Positions 17,607 to 28,422 of a stretch of 64,000 nt of DNA are shown here, one piece after another. The notes under the pieces are model-generated. The model was not told where the DNA came from, did no database searches, and was given only the letters and a program-made list of their open reading frames with translations. This stretch comes from Parapedobacter luteus (GTDB lineage Bacteria; Bacteroidota; Bacteroidia; Sphingobacteriales; Sphingobacteriaceae), in the NCBI RefSeq assembly GCF_900168055.1, contig NZ_FUYS01000001.1, positions 248,001-312,000 of the forward strand, read 5' to 3'. Within the stretch, counting starts at the first letter, position 1, and every line of letters begins with the position of its first letter. The translations under genes and the position numbers were made by a program.

Positions 17607-19409
17607 TCAAGGGCATGTGGTTTCTTTCGATTGGATGAATGCGCATTGCAGTTTAGCCTGTTCCAGATGGCGGTGCATAGCTGGTGAAAAGACAGCGGTG
17701 ATGTTTCCGGCATAGTCAAACAGCTTTTCATAATAAGCAATCCCTTCGTTTAGCCGAGCTTTGAATCTTGCCACATATTGTTCTTTTTTGCCAGTTATGT
17801 CATAGCAGTTGTCTTCAATGAATTTTTTAATATGCTGGATATAGAGATTCAGTTCATTGATGAAGAGGTTGGGGCGCTGCGGCGCATGTTCGAGCAGATT
17901 TGTACGCCCATAAATGTGGTTAATCATTTCCTCCAGCGTATACGTGCGGTTGAACCAGGCAAGGTTTGGCCCAGGGCAGATCGCAACGGCACTGTTTTCC
18001 CTGGGTTTAAGCAGGTTGTTTTTGACGTATGCACTGGCGGCAAGACCGTCACAGAGGCAGGTTTTTTCCATCACGGCATCTAATTGGCGGATGTATTCGC
18101 CAGGTGGGAGGTCCATCGCCTTCAATTGTTTTATTTTTCTGCTTTGATATTGCCTCGATGCGGTGCAGATGGGCCTGTCGGTAAATTCGGTATTGGATAC
18201 CAGGTACTTTTTCGTGCAGGGGCTACCCGGACGATTGACCGCTATGCGCTCCATGCGCAGCTGTTCGGCTGGGCTTTTCCTGAAATTATTGAAGGGGACA
18301 CCTAACGGGGAAGCCCCGCTGACGTAAAAATCTTCATGGTCTGCCTGCACCAGTTTAGCCAGCGTGTCGTCATCGACGGTTGTAGCTTCAGGTACCAGCA
18401 GGAAGGGGCTCCCCCATCCAGCGCCATCCAGTTCGTAATAGTGCAACAGGAAATGGTGTTCTGCCGCCGTGCCAATGCCCCCCTGTACCGTAAAACGTGT
18501 TGGGGGAACCCCTTGGTGCTGTTTGCCGAGGGCGGAGATACGCTCGGTATACAGTTCAGCCAGTTCGGCGAGGAGCTGTTCTTTTTTCGCTTTAAACTCT
18601 TCCAGTATCGGACCTAAGAGAAAACCTTCGGTCGCAAAGGCATGTCCGCCGCAGTTGAGCCCAGACTCAATACGAAACTCCGAGACCCACAGGCCTTTCT
18701 TGGCAAGAAATTTGGCCTGTATCAGTGCCGATCGATAGTCACTTACTTTAAGGATAATCCGCTTTTTCAATTTTCCCGTCTTGTCGGGCATGAAATCGGG
18801 AAATTCGCTCAAGTATGTATAGAGCTTTGGATTCATTCCCGCCGAAAGTACCACCGAGGTGCACAGTTTGCTGTTGGCCGCTCCCCGTAAGGCTGCCATC
18901 GCATCCGTATATTTTTCATCCAAGGGGTAGCCATTATCTGCGAAGTTTAATTTGTCGACCTTGGCCATGATGTTGACGTCCACGGCACCCGGCTTCACGT
19001 ACGCGCGCAGCACCTCCTGCAGCTGTTTTTTCTGCCGCTCATCTTGTTCCCGAAGCATGGCACGGTAGACCGTTTTAAGTTTGGAGTGATTCGGCAGCCA
19101 CGTGAAATACCGCTGGATATCCGTGCCGTCTTCGAAAGATTGCTGTTTTACTAAATTCGTGCGGCGAGTAACCAAGTCGTCGATTAAGTCAAGGTATGCC
19201 GTAATACGTAGCGCCCGCGAATCAGGCGTCTTTTTATTGATGGCGAGATAGGGTATTCCGGATTGTTGGCAGTGGAACCGCCGCATCCGTTCGATAAGTT
19301 CGTCGTCAACGATGGAAACCACGGAAGAAATACCATAATGGGCCACCTTAAGTGGGGTGTCGATGGAAAAAGCCAGTCCCAGTACGGGAATATGGAAGGA
19401 ATGCGTCAT
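17607..19409 (-). CDS. Conserved 600-residue protein, possible FMN TIM-barrel (nitronate monooxygenase-like)
   Basis: I do not recognise a named family with certainty. The N terminus (IPVLGLAFSIDTPLKVAHYG, then SVVSIVDDELIERM) resembles the first strands of nitronate monooxygenase/FabK-type flavin barrels. Later segments GLNCGGHAFATEGFLLGP and FTVQGGIGTAAEHHFLL resemble their flavin-phosphate loops. The last 200 residues are different, with several cysteines (RPICTASRQYQ, KTCLCDG) and helical segments. There is no signal peptide or membrane helix. It is nearly contiguous with the convergent methyltransferase gene (16 bases apart) and has no operon partner. Confidence 0.6.
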   Translation of the reverse strand: MTHSFHIPVLGLAFSIDTPLKVAHYGISSVVSIVDDELIERMRRFHCQQSGIPYLAINKKTPDSRALRITAYLDLIDDLVTRRTNLVKQQSFEDGTDIQRYFTWLPNHSKLKTVYRAMLREQDERQKKQLQEVLRAYVKPGAVDVNIMAKVDKLNFADNGYPLDEKYTDAMAALRGAANSKLCTSVVLSAGMNPKLYTYLSEFPDFMPDKTGKLKKRIILKVSDYRSALIQAKFLAKKGLWVSEFRIESGLNCGGHAFATEGFLLGPILEEFKAKKEQLLAELAELYTERISALGKQHQGVPPTRFTVQGGIGTAAEHHFLLHYYELDGAGWGSPFLLVPEATTVDDDTLAKLVQADHEDFYVSGASPLGVPFNNFRKSPAEQLRMERIAVNRPGSPCTKKYLVSNTEFTDRPICTASRQYQSRKIKQLKAMDLPPGEYIRQLDAVMEKTCLCDGLAASAYVKNNLLKPRENSAVAICPGPNLAWFNRTYTLEEMINHIYGRTNLLEHAPQRPNLFINELNLYIQHIKKFIEDNCYDITGKKEQYVARFKARLNEGIAYYEKLFDYAGNITAVFSPAMHRHLEQAKLQCAFIQSKETTCP

Positions 19410-19519
19410 GAGTGTTACCTATACAGCGGCAAAGTACACGATATTCTGGTTGCCTTTTCGTAATTAGCGTAATAGAAAAAAGTGACTGCTATTATTTTTT
19501 TGGGGAAGCTTACACGGAT

Positions 19520-20362
19520 TTATTCGAATACCACTGTTTTATTGCCCGTGATGATCACGCGATCTTCGATGACCAGTGCAAGCGCTTTGCTTAATACTGA
19601 TTTTTCCACTTCTTTCCCCGCCCTTACCATATCCTTTACGGTATGGCTGTGATTGACAGGCTTGATGTCCTGCGCGATGATGGGGCCTTCATCCAAGTCA
19701 TTTGTAACGAAGTGGGCTGTTGCCCCGATAAGTTTGACGCCGCGTGCGTGCGCTTGCTTGTAGGGATTAGCTCCGATGAATGCAGGCAGGAAAGAGTGGT
19801 GGATGTTGATGATCCGGCCGGGGTACCGGGCCACAAATTCCGGCGAGAGGATACGCATGAATTTCGCGAGTACGACATAGTCGGGCTGATAAGGCTCAAG
19901 CGTATGGGCGATTTCAGCTTCAAACTGTTCTTTGCTTTTCCCTTCATGGCTTACATGATGGAAAGGGATGCCAAAGCGTTTGGTAAATGTGCTGAGGTCG
20001 TTGTAATTGCCTGCCACGCAGCAGACTTCGGCGCCCAGGGTGCCGAAGAAATGCCGGACAATGATATCGCCAAGGCAATGGTGTTCTTTGGTGACCAGTA
20101 CGGCCAGCCGTTTTTGTTGCGGAGGGTTTACGGTCACGGTGGCCCCTTGTGGCAATGCGGCCGTTAAGTCGTATGCCAGTTGCTCATTATCATTGGCTTT
20201 TCCAGCGCATACAATGCGCACGTAAAAACGATTGGCTGCCTCGTCCACGTATTCGCGCATGGTTACGATATTGAGCTGATGCTCCGCTACCGTATTGGCA
20301 ATGAGTGCCACCAGCCCAACAGCATCACGGCATTGAATGAGGATGAGGGTTTGATTTGTCAT
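19520..20362 (-). CDS. purU: Formyltetrahydrofolate deformylase
   Basis: The 280-residue enzyme hydrolyses 10-formyl-THF to formate and THF, supplying formate for purine synthesis or balancing one-carbon pools. An N-terminal ACT domain (LILIQCRDAVGLVALIANTV) is followed by a formyl-transferase domain with the catalytic segment INIHHSFLPAFIGANPYKQA and the aspartate region DLDEGPIIAQD. I used the ATG at 20362; an open frame extends 17 codons upstream but would overlap parE, and the ACT domain starts at this methionine. It sits seven bases after parE, so the two are co-transcribed. Confidence 0.93.
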   Translation of the reverse strand: MTNQTLILIQCRDAVGLVALIANTVAEHQLNIVTMREYVDEAANRFYVRIVCAGKANDNEQLAYDLTAALPQGATVTVNPPQQKRLAVLVTKEHHCLGDIIVRHFFGTLGAEVCCVAGNYNDLSTFTKRFGIPFHHVSHEGKSKEQFEAEIAHTLEPYQPDYVVLAKFMRILSPEFVARYPGRIINIHHSFLPAFIGANPYKQAHARGVKLIGATAHFVTNDLDEGPIIAQDIKPVNHSHTVKDMVRAGKEVEKSVLSKALALVIEDRVIITGNKTVVFE

Positions 20363-20369
20363 TTCCGTT

Positions 20370-22235
20370 TCAGGCCACCAATTCCGCTGCAGCTGTTTTC
20401 TGCTCTTCGGCAATATCTATCTCGATGCGCAGGTTGTCTACAATATGGCGCTGCCTGTCCGGCGTGTTTTTGCCCATGTAGTATTCAAGCAACTGGATTA
20501 TCTTCTGGTCTTTCGAAAGGATGACGGGATCGAGCCGCATATCCTTGCCGATAAACAGCCCAAACTCCACCGGTGAAATTTCCCCTAATCCTTTGAAACG
20601 GGTGATTTCCGGCTTGCCGCCCAATTTTAAGATAGCACGCTGGCGTTCTTCATCGCTGTAGCAATAGATGGTTTCCTTCTTGTTGCGCACCCGGAATAGC
20701 GGTGTCTGCAAAATGGATACATGCCCTGACTTAACCAAATCAGGGAAAAACTGCAAGAAGAAGGTCATCAGCAGCAAGCGGATATGCATACCATCTACAT
20801 CGGCATCGGTCGCAATGACGATGTTGTTATACCGCAGGCCATCCAGTCCATCTTCGATGTTAAGCGCATGTTGCAGCAGGTTGAACTCTTCGTTTTCATA
20901 CACAACCTTCTTGGTGAGGCCAAAGGCGTTTAAGGGTTTGCCCTTGAGACTGAATACCGCCTGGGTGAGCACATCACGCGATTTGGTAATGGATCCACTG
21001 GCTGAATCACCCTCGGTGATGAATAAGGTCGTTTCCTGTGCGAGTTCGTGTTTGTCGCCGTAATGGATTTTGCAGTCCCGTAGTTTGCGATTGTGCAAGG
21101 ATGCTTTCTTTGCCCGTTCATTAGCCAGCTTTTTGATACCGGCGATGTCTTTGCGTTCGCGCTCAGATTGCAGGATACGTTTCAGCAGCGCATCAGCGGT
21201 GTCGGGCGATTTATGCAAGTAATCGTCAAGCGCCTTCTTGACAAAGTCGTTGATGAATGTCCGTACGCTCGGACCTTCAGGTCCGATATTCTGCGAACCG
21301 AGTTTGGTCTTCGTTTGCGATTCAAAAACAGGCTCCTGCACTTTAATCGCGATGGCACCGATGATGGATGCGCGGATGTCGGATGCGTCGAAATCCTTTT
21401 TATAAAACTCGCGCACGGTCTTCACGACCGCCTCCCGGAATGCCGCCTGGTGGGTGCCGCCTTGCGTCGTGTGCTGTCCATTGACAAAGGAATAATATTC
21501 CTCTCCATACTGCTGGCCGTGTGTGAGTGCTATTTCGATGTCGTCTCCCCGGAGGTGGATGATGGGATAGCGCATCGATTCGGCATCGATATTACGTTCA
21601 AGGAGATCCTTAAGGCCATTTTCCGAGACGAATTTTTTGCCGTTGAAGTTGATGGTCAACCCCGAATTAAGGAAAACATAATTCCAGATCATGTTTTCTA
21701 CAAACTCCAGCCGGTAGTGGTAATGCCTGAAGATGCTATCGTCCGGATAGAAAGTCACTGCCGTACCATTGCGTTGGGTAGTGGTTTTTTCCTCGTCCTT
21801 AAGAAGCTCGCCCTTGCTGAATTCGGCAATGCGTGTTTTTCCGTCCCGGTAAGATTGGACCGTGAATGACGTAGACAGGGCATTCACTGCCTTCGTGCCT
21901 ACACCGTTGAGGCCCACTGATTTTTGGAAAGCTTTGCTGTCATATTTGCCGCCGGTGTTGATCTTCGAGACCACATCCACCACGGATCCCAGTGGGATAC
22001 CCCGGCCATAGTCGCGCACAGCCACTTTGTGTTCATTGACGGAAATTTCGATCGTCCTTCCCGCACCCATCACAAATTCGTCAATGGAGTTATCTACTAC
22101 CTCCTTGAGCAGTACGTAGATGCCATCATCATATGCTGAGCCGTCGCCCAGTTTACCGATATACATGCCGGGCCGCAGCCGGATGTGTTCCTTCCAGTCT
22201 AGCGAGCGTATGCTGTCTTCGTTGTATGCTGTCAT
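20370..22235 (-). CDS. parE: DNA topoisomerase IV subunit B
   Basis: The 621-residue type IIA topoisomerase subunit has a GHKL ATPase ([22 protein letters not shown]), a transducer domain (QTKTKLGSQ), and a TOPRIM domain with EGDSASG near 409 and the metal-binding [13 protein letters not shown]. Length is shorter than GyrB, and the N terminus [20 protein letters not shown] is the Bacteroidota ParE form. The subunit A gene (parC) is not adjacent; purU follows at seven bases. Confidence 0.93.
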   Translation of the reverse strand: MTAYNEDSIRSLDWKEHIRLRPGMYIGKLGDGSAYDDGIYVLLKEVVDNSIDEFVMGAGRTIEISVNEHKVAVRDYGRGIPLGSVVDVVSKINTGGKYDSKAFQKSVGLNGVGTKAVNALSTSFTVQSYRDGKTRIAEFSKGELLKDEEKTTTQRNGTAVTFYPDDSIFRHYHYRLEFVENMIWNYVFLNSGLTINFNGKKFVSENGLKDLLERNIDAESMRYPIIHLRGDDIEIALTHGQQYGEEYYSFVNGQHTTQGGTHQAAFREAVVKTVREFYKKDFDASDIRASIIGAIAIKVQEPVFESQTKTKLGSQNIGPEGPSVRTFINDFVKKALDDYLHKSPDTADALLKRILQSERERKDIAGIKKLANERAKKASLHNRKLRDCKIHYGDKHELAQETTLFITEGDSASGSITKSRDVLTQAVFSLKGKPLNAFGLTKKVVYENEEFNLLQHALNIEDGLDGLRYNNIVIATDADVDGMHIRLLLMTFFLQFFPDLVKSGHVSILQTPLFRVRNKKETIYCYSDEERQRAILKLGGKPEITRFKGLGEISPVEFGLFIGKDMRLDPVILSKDQKIIQLLEYYMGKNTPDRQRHIVDNLRIEIDIAEEQKTAAAELVA

Positions 22236-22317
22236 AAGTGAGTACTTCCTACGTAGCCATTAATCATGTTGATTACGCATTGCAATATTACGCAATTTTT
22301 GTTTATCCCGCCACCTG

Positions 22318-25300
22318 TCACTCACCGGTCACCCGTACCCGTATCCCCGCACTGTGACTGCCGAATTCCGGTGCATATAAGCATTGTATCGTGCTGACGC
22401 CGTTGGAAAAATCACCGGCTTGTGATACCACCACCGGGTATTCAAACACATAAGTGCCTTTCCGGAGGTAGTCGAAGAAAAAGTTGGTTGCCACATCGCG
22501 CGTGCTTTCGTAGTACCCCAATCCAGCTTGGTATCGGTGTCCGCTCAGCACATTGGCGGGCTCAAAACAAGCAGCCCGCATATCTTTCAGGTGCACATAA
22601 GCCATGTCCCGGTCTACACGCAGCTCAATGCGCACGTTGACCTTGTCGCCTACGCGCAACATATTGGTTTCGTTTATTTCCTCCAACACCGGGCCATGGG
22701 CCGTATTCCGTTCAATGAAAAGCTGTTTACGTAGACTTAGTGGCGTCCCCGCCTCCTGAGCGTTGGCAGTGGCGCTTAATTTATCGAGATCTTCGAAATA
22801 TTGCCAGTACACCGCACCCCATGCCACGCCTTCGTTCGTTGCCTTGTTTACCGTTGCGGTTATTTTGCCCATATCCGGCGTTATGGCATCGCCATCGAAG
22901 CGTTTTTTGAAATAGCCCGTGCCGGTCTCGGTGCTGACATCAGCGGTACGGATAGTCTCTTTGCCAAGGGCGATGGTCACCGCTGGCTCATTCACCAGCC
23001 AATCGCTGCCTTGGAGCAATAAGGCATAGATGGCGTCAGCGGTTGCCTTGGTGGTATTCCAGTGCTGTGTTTGTTTTTGCTTGAGCAGCCACACCTTCAG
23101 GTCGTCCACGGTTTTCGTGTCACGGCCTACCTCCCCAAAAGCTTCGATAAGCAACGCCTGTGCTTCTATCGGAGCTTCATGCCACCAGTATCCGCGAGGC
23201 ATGGATTTCCAGTACATGCCGAGTTCGGGGTGGTTTATCGCTGTTTCGCGGAGGGACGTGATGATCTCGGCTGCGGCTCCAGCGTTGTCACGACGGCTCA
23301 GCACAAGGGCCACTTGGCCTTTTAAGTAGGGGTTGAACTGCGGCCAGTACGTCACGGCCTGTGACGCATAGTAGCCGTATGCCGCCTGGCTTTCGGTAGG
23401 GATCGCAAGGTCGCTGAGCAGGCTCCGTAAATAGAGCTGCTGAATGTGGATAGGGGCAATGTGCTGGCTTTCCAGGTTGGCTTTTTTTGCCAGCAACGTG
23501 TCGTAATTAGCCTTGAGTTGCCGATCAAGGAAACCTACCGCGCGGGTAAGTATTCCATCAACCACCTCCGATTGCGCAGCAGCTATACCGAGGTGCCGAA
23601 GGCGGGCAATTCCCGTGGCGATGTACTGTGTGATGTAGCGGTCGCTCTGCATACCGCGGAACCATGGGAAGCTGCCATCGGGCAGCTGCATGTCGGCCAG
23701 CTTAACGGCATGTTGCTGCAGCCCCTGCGCCAATTGGTGGCTGTCGAATAACTGTGCGATGCGCCGCTTTTGTTCGCCTTCGTCCTTCGCCTCCATGACC
23801 CACGGTGTCTCCTCAAGCAATGCCGATTTCAGCTCCTGGTTTTTCTCCAGGTTGGAAAGCAGGGCAGTCGTATCGCTTCCTTTCCATTGGTCAAAGATAG
23901 CCTTCACCCGCGGTGCCTGGGCCACGATGTGGGCCGCCAGCGCATTTGCATAGAGCCGGTTGAAGACCTGCTCGGCACATTCCAGCGGATAATCCATCAA
24001 GTAGGGGAGCGCCTGTACGGCATACCAAGCGGGGTTGCCCGTAAATTCCACGGTCAACGCATGGTTTGTGTGCGTGTCGCTTGCAGGCTGTTGCAGCTTT
24101 TCCAGTTCAAAAGTCCGGCTTTCATTGCCTCGGATGGGCAACGGCAATGTTTCGGTTACCAACATGCGATTCGTAAGGACCGGTAAGGTATGTTCCTCGC
24201 CGTCCGTGAAATTGCCCGCCTTTGCGGTGACGCGTACGACTATCGGGTTGAAAAGGTCTGCCGGGATGTGCAGCATCCAATCTGCTGTACTGCTTTGATT
24301 GGCGTTCACAACGAAGTCCTTTGGCGGGATAGTATCGCTCAAGCCCGTTATCGGCTCAAAGGTCGTGGCGTCCAGGAGCACGAGGCTGGCTGTGCCTTTG
24401 AGGTCCACAGCGCTGACATTGCTTATTTTTGCGCTGATGCGGACGGCATCGCCCTGCCGGACGAAGCGAGGTAAATTGGGCATCACCATTAAATCTTTCT
24501 GGGTTTTTACCTTTCCTTCGAGGTAACCGGTTTTCCAATCGGCGGTATGGGCAAAAGCCATCAGTTTCCATTCGGTGAGTGCCTCGGGCATGGTGAATTT
24601 GAAGGACACATTACCTTCAGCATCGGTCTGCAAGTGCGGGAAAAAGAAGGCAGTTTCCTGGAGGTTCGCGCGCAGTGGAATCGCTTCAGCCTGCGGAGAG
24701 GGAGAAGCTTCGCCAGGAATGCTGTCGCTATAGCCGATGGTGTGCTCTTGGCCGGCTGCTGCTACTTCTTCGACAGCTACGCCGTCAGCCGCTTTTGACT
24801 GCAGTGCAGGCGCCGCCGCCATTTCAAAGGCGCCGGCCATACCGCGCAAGGCCATTCGTCCACCAGGATAAATGGAGCGTGCCAGGCCGTCAAGCTCATC
24901 ATAGCGCTTGGTATATCCGTCGGGAAGGGGGGCTTGCAGGTCGTTCTGCCAGCCGGAACCCAACGATTGGCCGAATCCTGAACTGGTATTCCAATAGCTG
25001 GTTAAAAACGTCGTTTCCCTCAGTGTGTTCCAATGCCATTGATGGTGATTTAATGCATCAAGTGAGGCGTCATAAAGTCCGGCCAGCAGTTCCGCTGCTA
25101 CCTGTTCCTTTTTATCGCCCTTAATCGTCAGGTGCCATTCTTCCGCTTCACCGGGCAGCAGCTTGTCCCGGTGGGTGGCCCATTCCAGGTGGAGGTCGCG
25201 ATCGGACCAGGGCACCATAATCTGCTGAGACGCCGTGTATACGCGGTTATTGTATACATAGAGCCAGGAGAATGCTATGCCACCCCGATCTTTTTCCGAA

Positions 25301-28300
25301 ATCCGGCGGTCGATGAGCCTTGAAGTGGAGAAAGCCGTAATCGCCGGGGCAGTGTCCGTACCGGTCTCCAACACGTAAGTGCTGTCGCTACCTGTCTTTA
25401 CGGCTATCCGCAATGACTCTCCAGGTTTCAGCGACGTCTTATTGCTAAACACCAACAGGTTGGCCTGTGTCCGAGCTTGCTTGCCGGTGTCGACCGCGTA
25501 GATGTACTTCTTTTCGGTGATGGCATTGCCCAGGGGATCAGACGTTGTCAGTTCAATGACATGCCAACCCTCCTGTTTCCAAATCTTGGCGGGCAATTCC
25601 ACCATGTTCGTCTTTTCGGTATTTAACGAAGCCGACCACAACGTATCACCGGGCGCCCATTGCAGGTAGTCGGCTTCATCGTTATATTCATCATCGGGAA
25701 AGGCAGCGCGAAATTCCGCTTCGCTCATGAGGTGCTGGTCTGGTTTTTCCCAGAGCCGTTTGCGATACAGCTTCCCCGGAAAGCGCAGCGGCCGGACGGC
25801 GATGGCCACTTCTGCCGGAGCAGGAATTCCATTGAGGTTTTGGGTATGAATGTGCAGTTGCTGCTGCTGATGCAGGTCCAGCTGCTCATCGATCGAAGCC
25901 GTCAATTGCAGGGATCGGTAGCCCGCGTTCACACCGATGGAGCTGCGCTGTGTCTCGCCGTTGATATCCGTCACATCGGCATATACCGTGTAGGTAAATA
26001 CCGGGAATGTCTCCGGATTAAGCTGCTTATCGGGTATCGTGGTGAAAGCCACGTCAAAAGTTCCTTCTGCATCGGTAGTCGATGTCCCGCTGGCAATCTC
26101 CATATCAGGCGAATGTGGTTGCCCCCAACGGTAAAATGTCCAGAAGTAAGGGAAGCGGGCGCGCCGCACCACCCGATAGCGGACTTCGGCCCCGCTTACG
26201 GCGTTCCCGGCATATGCCTGAGCCTTGCCGCTCACCATAACCTCCTGATTAAGGGCTATACCGGTCTTCAATGTATCGAATGAGACTTTAAATCTTGGCC
26301 GTTTGTATTCTTCAACGGCAAAATAGGCCGAGCCCTGATCGTTTCCCAGACGCATCTGGCCGGTGAGGCCATGTTCAGGCGCGGTGAAATGGCCTGAAAA
26401 AGAGCCGTAGTCATTCGTCGTTACATCCAATGTTGTTACTTCCTGCCCGTTTACATCGTAAAGGGTCACCTTGGCTTGCTTATTGGGTAAGACATTAGAA
26501 ATCTTGTTTGCGGTATTATATGCTACCAAAATTCCTTTGAAGTAAATGGACTGTCCTGGGCGGTATATTGATCGGTCGGTGAAGAAAAACGCATGTTCAC
26601 GGTTTTCAGGCTGTTTGTTGTTGTCTCTGGTGAAGTGATAATAGCCTGGCAGCTTGAGCGAGTCTGCGTGATGGATGAGTGAAATCCCCGTCACCCGTGT
26701 ATGGCTTGCGCCGTATGGGGCAGCTTGCTTTGTCCCCGCATCGGGTATCGCAGCTTTGCCGGTATCGTCCGTCGTGGTTTCCCCCAGCTTCGTATGTTGG
26801 TAAGCTTTGCGCTCGTTGTTCCAGTTGCTTGTCCAATAGACTACCTTGGCTCCATGCAGCGGCATGCCCGATTTGCGGTGTAGGGCAAACAACCAATTGC
26901 CGTCCGCACCGGTGTTGGTGACCGCACTTAGTGACGACACCTGGAATGGAGCCGCATGTACGATGTTTTTCGAGGTTTGCGATATCGGTGTGGCCGAAGC
27001 TACCAACACATACGAGCCGGCGGGCAGGGGTTCGATTTTCAACTCCGCGCGATGTTCATCGTGGTCGGCTGCTGCTGGCAAGGCTTGCTCCCATGATCGT
27101 AATGGCTGTTTCTGGCGTATTTCGGCTTGTTCGGCATCACTCAACTGGCGCTGGTTCGCGTCTATCGGTGGGGTGATGCTATACAGATTTAAGTAGACCT
27201 TATCGAGGTTCCGATAGGTTATCAACGCTTTACTATTTTCTGCGGGCAATACCACTTCTTCGGTTTGTAGACTTAGGGAAGGCGTGGTCAGTTCATGGCG
27301 TAGCCTGGTCGCGTTCACGGCGCCCTCCGAGCCGGGGAAACGAGCAATCAGCGTGTCTAATCTTCTGTTGAGTACGCGCAAATCCGTTGTTTCTTCAGTA
27401 TGGCGAAGCCGGTTGTTGTACAGCCATTGGATGATTGAAAAGGACGCTTGCGCGGCCGCAGGGTTGTTCGGATAGCGCTGTTCCAACAACGTCAGCGCGC
27501 GTAAGTATAAGCTGTCTTTTTGAGGATGTACGGAATATCGGTGCACAAAAGCCAGCCGATGAAGGTCGGCGTCGATGAGTGCATCGGGCTGTTCGTCATG
27601 CCGATGAAAATCGAGCACTTGTTGATAAGTGTGTAATGCGCGGAAATGCAAGGAAGCTGGTTGCGCGGGGTTTACTTTGACCTCGGCAAAGCGGTCAACC
27701 GGTTCGAACCACAGTGTGCCGTCAATCTGGAATTGATATGCCGGTTGAGTAATGTCTTTTTCTTCGTTTTCAAAAAAAGCGATCGCGCGGAACGCGAGGA
27801 AATCATACAGCGTCGGCCGCAGATGCCGTGTATTTTCGCCTTCGGCAATGAGCGGCACATATTGCGCTATCGGTATAGCTTTCAGTGGTTCGCTGTCCAG
27901 GATCGACGCTTGGTACAAGTCGCTCGCTTTGGCGATAAATGTACCTGCATCCCATACGGAGATATCTGCCGGCGGAGCTCCGGCAATGGGTGTGCGGCCA
28001 AGAATGGTCCAGCGGTTGCGTTGATAATATTGCCAATACAATTCGGCATTGATGCTCTGCCAGATTGCTTTTTCGGCGCCCTCGCTGATCCGGATGATAG
28101 AATCAATACGCTGGATATTACGAATGGTGGAATTTTCCTGAATACGCTCATCCGCGCCCATCAAGAAGAGCTGTGCTTTAATGGCATGAGGGGCGAGGCC
28201 TTCCTTTTGTGCTTCGGTCAAGATTTTCCGCGCAATTGCCGCTGCCGATTCCGGCCGGCCTTTTTGCACAAGGCTATCGATTTGTTGCCATTTTTGCTGG

Positions 28301-28383
28301 ATTGACGTGGTTTCGGGGGGGCGTTGTGCCATGCTGGCCATGGTAGAAAAAAGTAGGAATGACAAGAATATGCTACGAATCAT
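22318..28383 (-). CDS. Bacterial alpha-2-macroglobulin with thioester motif
   Basis: This very large protein (2,021 residues) has a Sec signal (MIRSIFLSFLLFSTMASMAQ) and no lipobox, so it should be periplasmic or outer-membrane associated. It contains an early helical region, MG2-type segments (DRSIYRPGQSIYFKGILVAY), and an A2M core with FFFPHLQTDAEGNVSFKFTM. A thioester CAEQ lies at about 1466-1469 in YPLECAEQVFNRLY, followed by an alpha-alpha toroid. Such proteins trap attacking proteases through the reactive thioester. No penicillin-binding PbpC gene is adjacent. I used the ATG at 28383; one at 28407 lies too close to the -7 box. Confidence 0.93.
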   Translation of the reverse strand: MIRSIFLSFLLFSTMASMAQRPPETTSIQQKWQQIDSLVQKGRPESAAAIARKILTEAQKEGLAPHAIKAQLFLMGADERIQENSTIRNIQRIDSIIRISEGAEKAIWQSINAELYWQYYQRNRWTILGRTPIAGAPPADISVWDAGTFIAKASDLYQASILDSEPLKAIPIAQYVPLIAEGENTRHLRPTLYDFLAFRAIAFFENEEKDITQPAYQFQIDGTLWFEPVDRFAEVKVNPAQPASLHFRALHTYQQVLDFHRHDEQPDALIDADLHRLAFVHRYSVHPQKDSLYLRALTLLEQRYPNNPAAAQASFSIIQWLYNNRLRHTEETTDLRVLNRRLDTLIARFPGSEGAVNATRLRHELTTPSLSLQTEEVVLPAENSKALITYRNLDKVYLNLYSITPPIDANQRQLSDAEQAEIRQKQPLRSWEQALPAAADHDEHRAELKIEPLPAGSYVLVASATPISQTSKNIVHAAPFQVSSLSAVTNTGADGNWLFALHRKSGMPLHGAKVVYWTSNWNNERKAYQHTKLGETTTDDTGKAAIPDAGTKQAAPYGASHTRVTGISLIHHADSLKLPGYYHFTRDNNKQPENREHAFFFTDRSIYRPGQSIYFKGILVAYNTANKISNVLPNKQAKVTLYDVNGQEVTTLDVTTNDYGSFSGHFTAPEHGLTGQMRLGNDQGSAYFAVEEYKRPRFKVSFDTLKTGIALNQEVMVSGKAQAYAGNAVSGAEVRYRVVRRARFPYFWTFYRWGQPHSPDMEIASGTSTTDAEGTFDVAFTTIPDKQLNPETFPVFTYTVYADVTDINGETQRSSIGVNAGYRSLQLTASIDEQLDLHQQQQLHIHTQNLNGIPAPAEVAIAVRPLRFPGKLYRKRLWEKPDQHLMSEAEFRAAFPDDEYNDEADYLQWAPGDTLWSASLNTEKTNMVELPAKIWKQEGWHVIELTTSDPLGNAITEKKYIYAVDTGKQARTQANLLVFSNKTSLKPGESLRIAVKTGSDSTYVLETGTDTAPAITAFSTSRLIDRRISEKDRGGIAFSWLYVYNNRVYTASQQIMVPWSDRDLHLEWATHRDKLLPGEAEEWHLTIKGDKKEQVAAELLAGLYDASLDALNHHQWHWNTLRETTFLTSYWNTSSGFGQSLGSGWQNDLQAPLPDGYTKRYDELDGLARSIYPGGRMALRGMAGAFEMAAAPALQSKAADGVAVEEVAAAGQEHTIGYSDSIPGEASPSPQAEAIPLRANLQETAFFFPHLQTDAEGNVSFKFTMPEALTEWKLMAFAHTADWKTGYLEGKVKTQKDLMVMPNLPRFVRQGDAVRISAKISNVSAVDLKGTASLVLLDATTFEPITGLSDTIPPKDFVVNANQSSTADWMLHIPADLFNPIVVRVTAKAGNFTDGEEHTLPVLTNRMLVTETLPLPIRGNESRTFELEKLQQPASDTHTNHALTVEFTGNPAWYAVQALPYLMDYPLECAEQVFNRLYANALAAHIVAQAPRVKAIFDQWKGSDTTALLSNLEKNQELKSALLEETPWVMEAKDEGEQKRRIAQLFDSHQLAQGLQQHAVKLADMQLPDGSFPWFRGMQSDRYITQYIATGIARLRHLGIAAAQSEVVDGILTRAVGFLDRQLKANYDTLLAKKANLESQHIAPIHIQQLYLRSLLSDLAIPTESQAAYGYYASQAVTYWPQFNPYLKGQVALVLSRRDNAGAAAEIITSLRETAINHPELGMYWKSMPRGYWWHEAPIEAQALLIEAFGEVGRDTKTVDDLKVWLLKQKQTQHWNTTKATADAIYALLLQGSDWLVNEPAVTIALGKETIRTADVSTETGTGYFKKRFDGDAITPDMGKITATVNKATNEGVAWGAVYWQYFEDLDKLSATANAQEAGTPLSLRKQLFIERNTAHGPVLEEINETNMLRVGDKVNVRIELRVDRDMAYVHLKDMRAACFEPANVLSGHRYQAGLGYYESTRDVATNFFFDYLRKGTYVFEYPVVVSQAGDFSNGVSTIQCLYAPEFGSHSAGIRVRVTGE

Positions 28384-28414
28384 GATACTGGAATTAGAGT
28401 CCCTCATTGCTTTG

Positions 28415-28422
28415 CAAACTTA
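28415..28422 (-). promoter_or_regulatory. -7 box of the alpha-2-macroglobulin gene
   Basis: The minus strand reads TAAGTTTG, an exact TAnnTTTG match, 31 bases upstream of the chosen ATG at 28383. The predicted start point near 28408 argues against the alternative ATG at 28407. No -33 TTG is evident. Confidence 0.4.

Noticed and set aside
21093..21869. A 258-codon open frame on the plus strand opposite parE.
   Set aside because: It is fully inside parE, has no recognisable motif and no promoter-like box, and long antisense frames are expected over GC-rich coding sequence.
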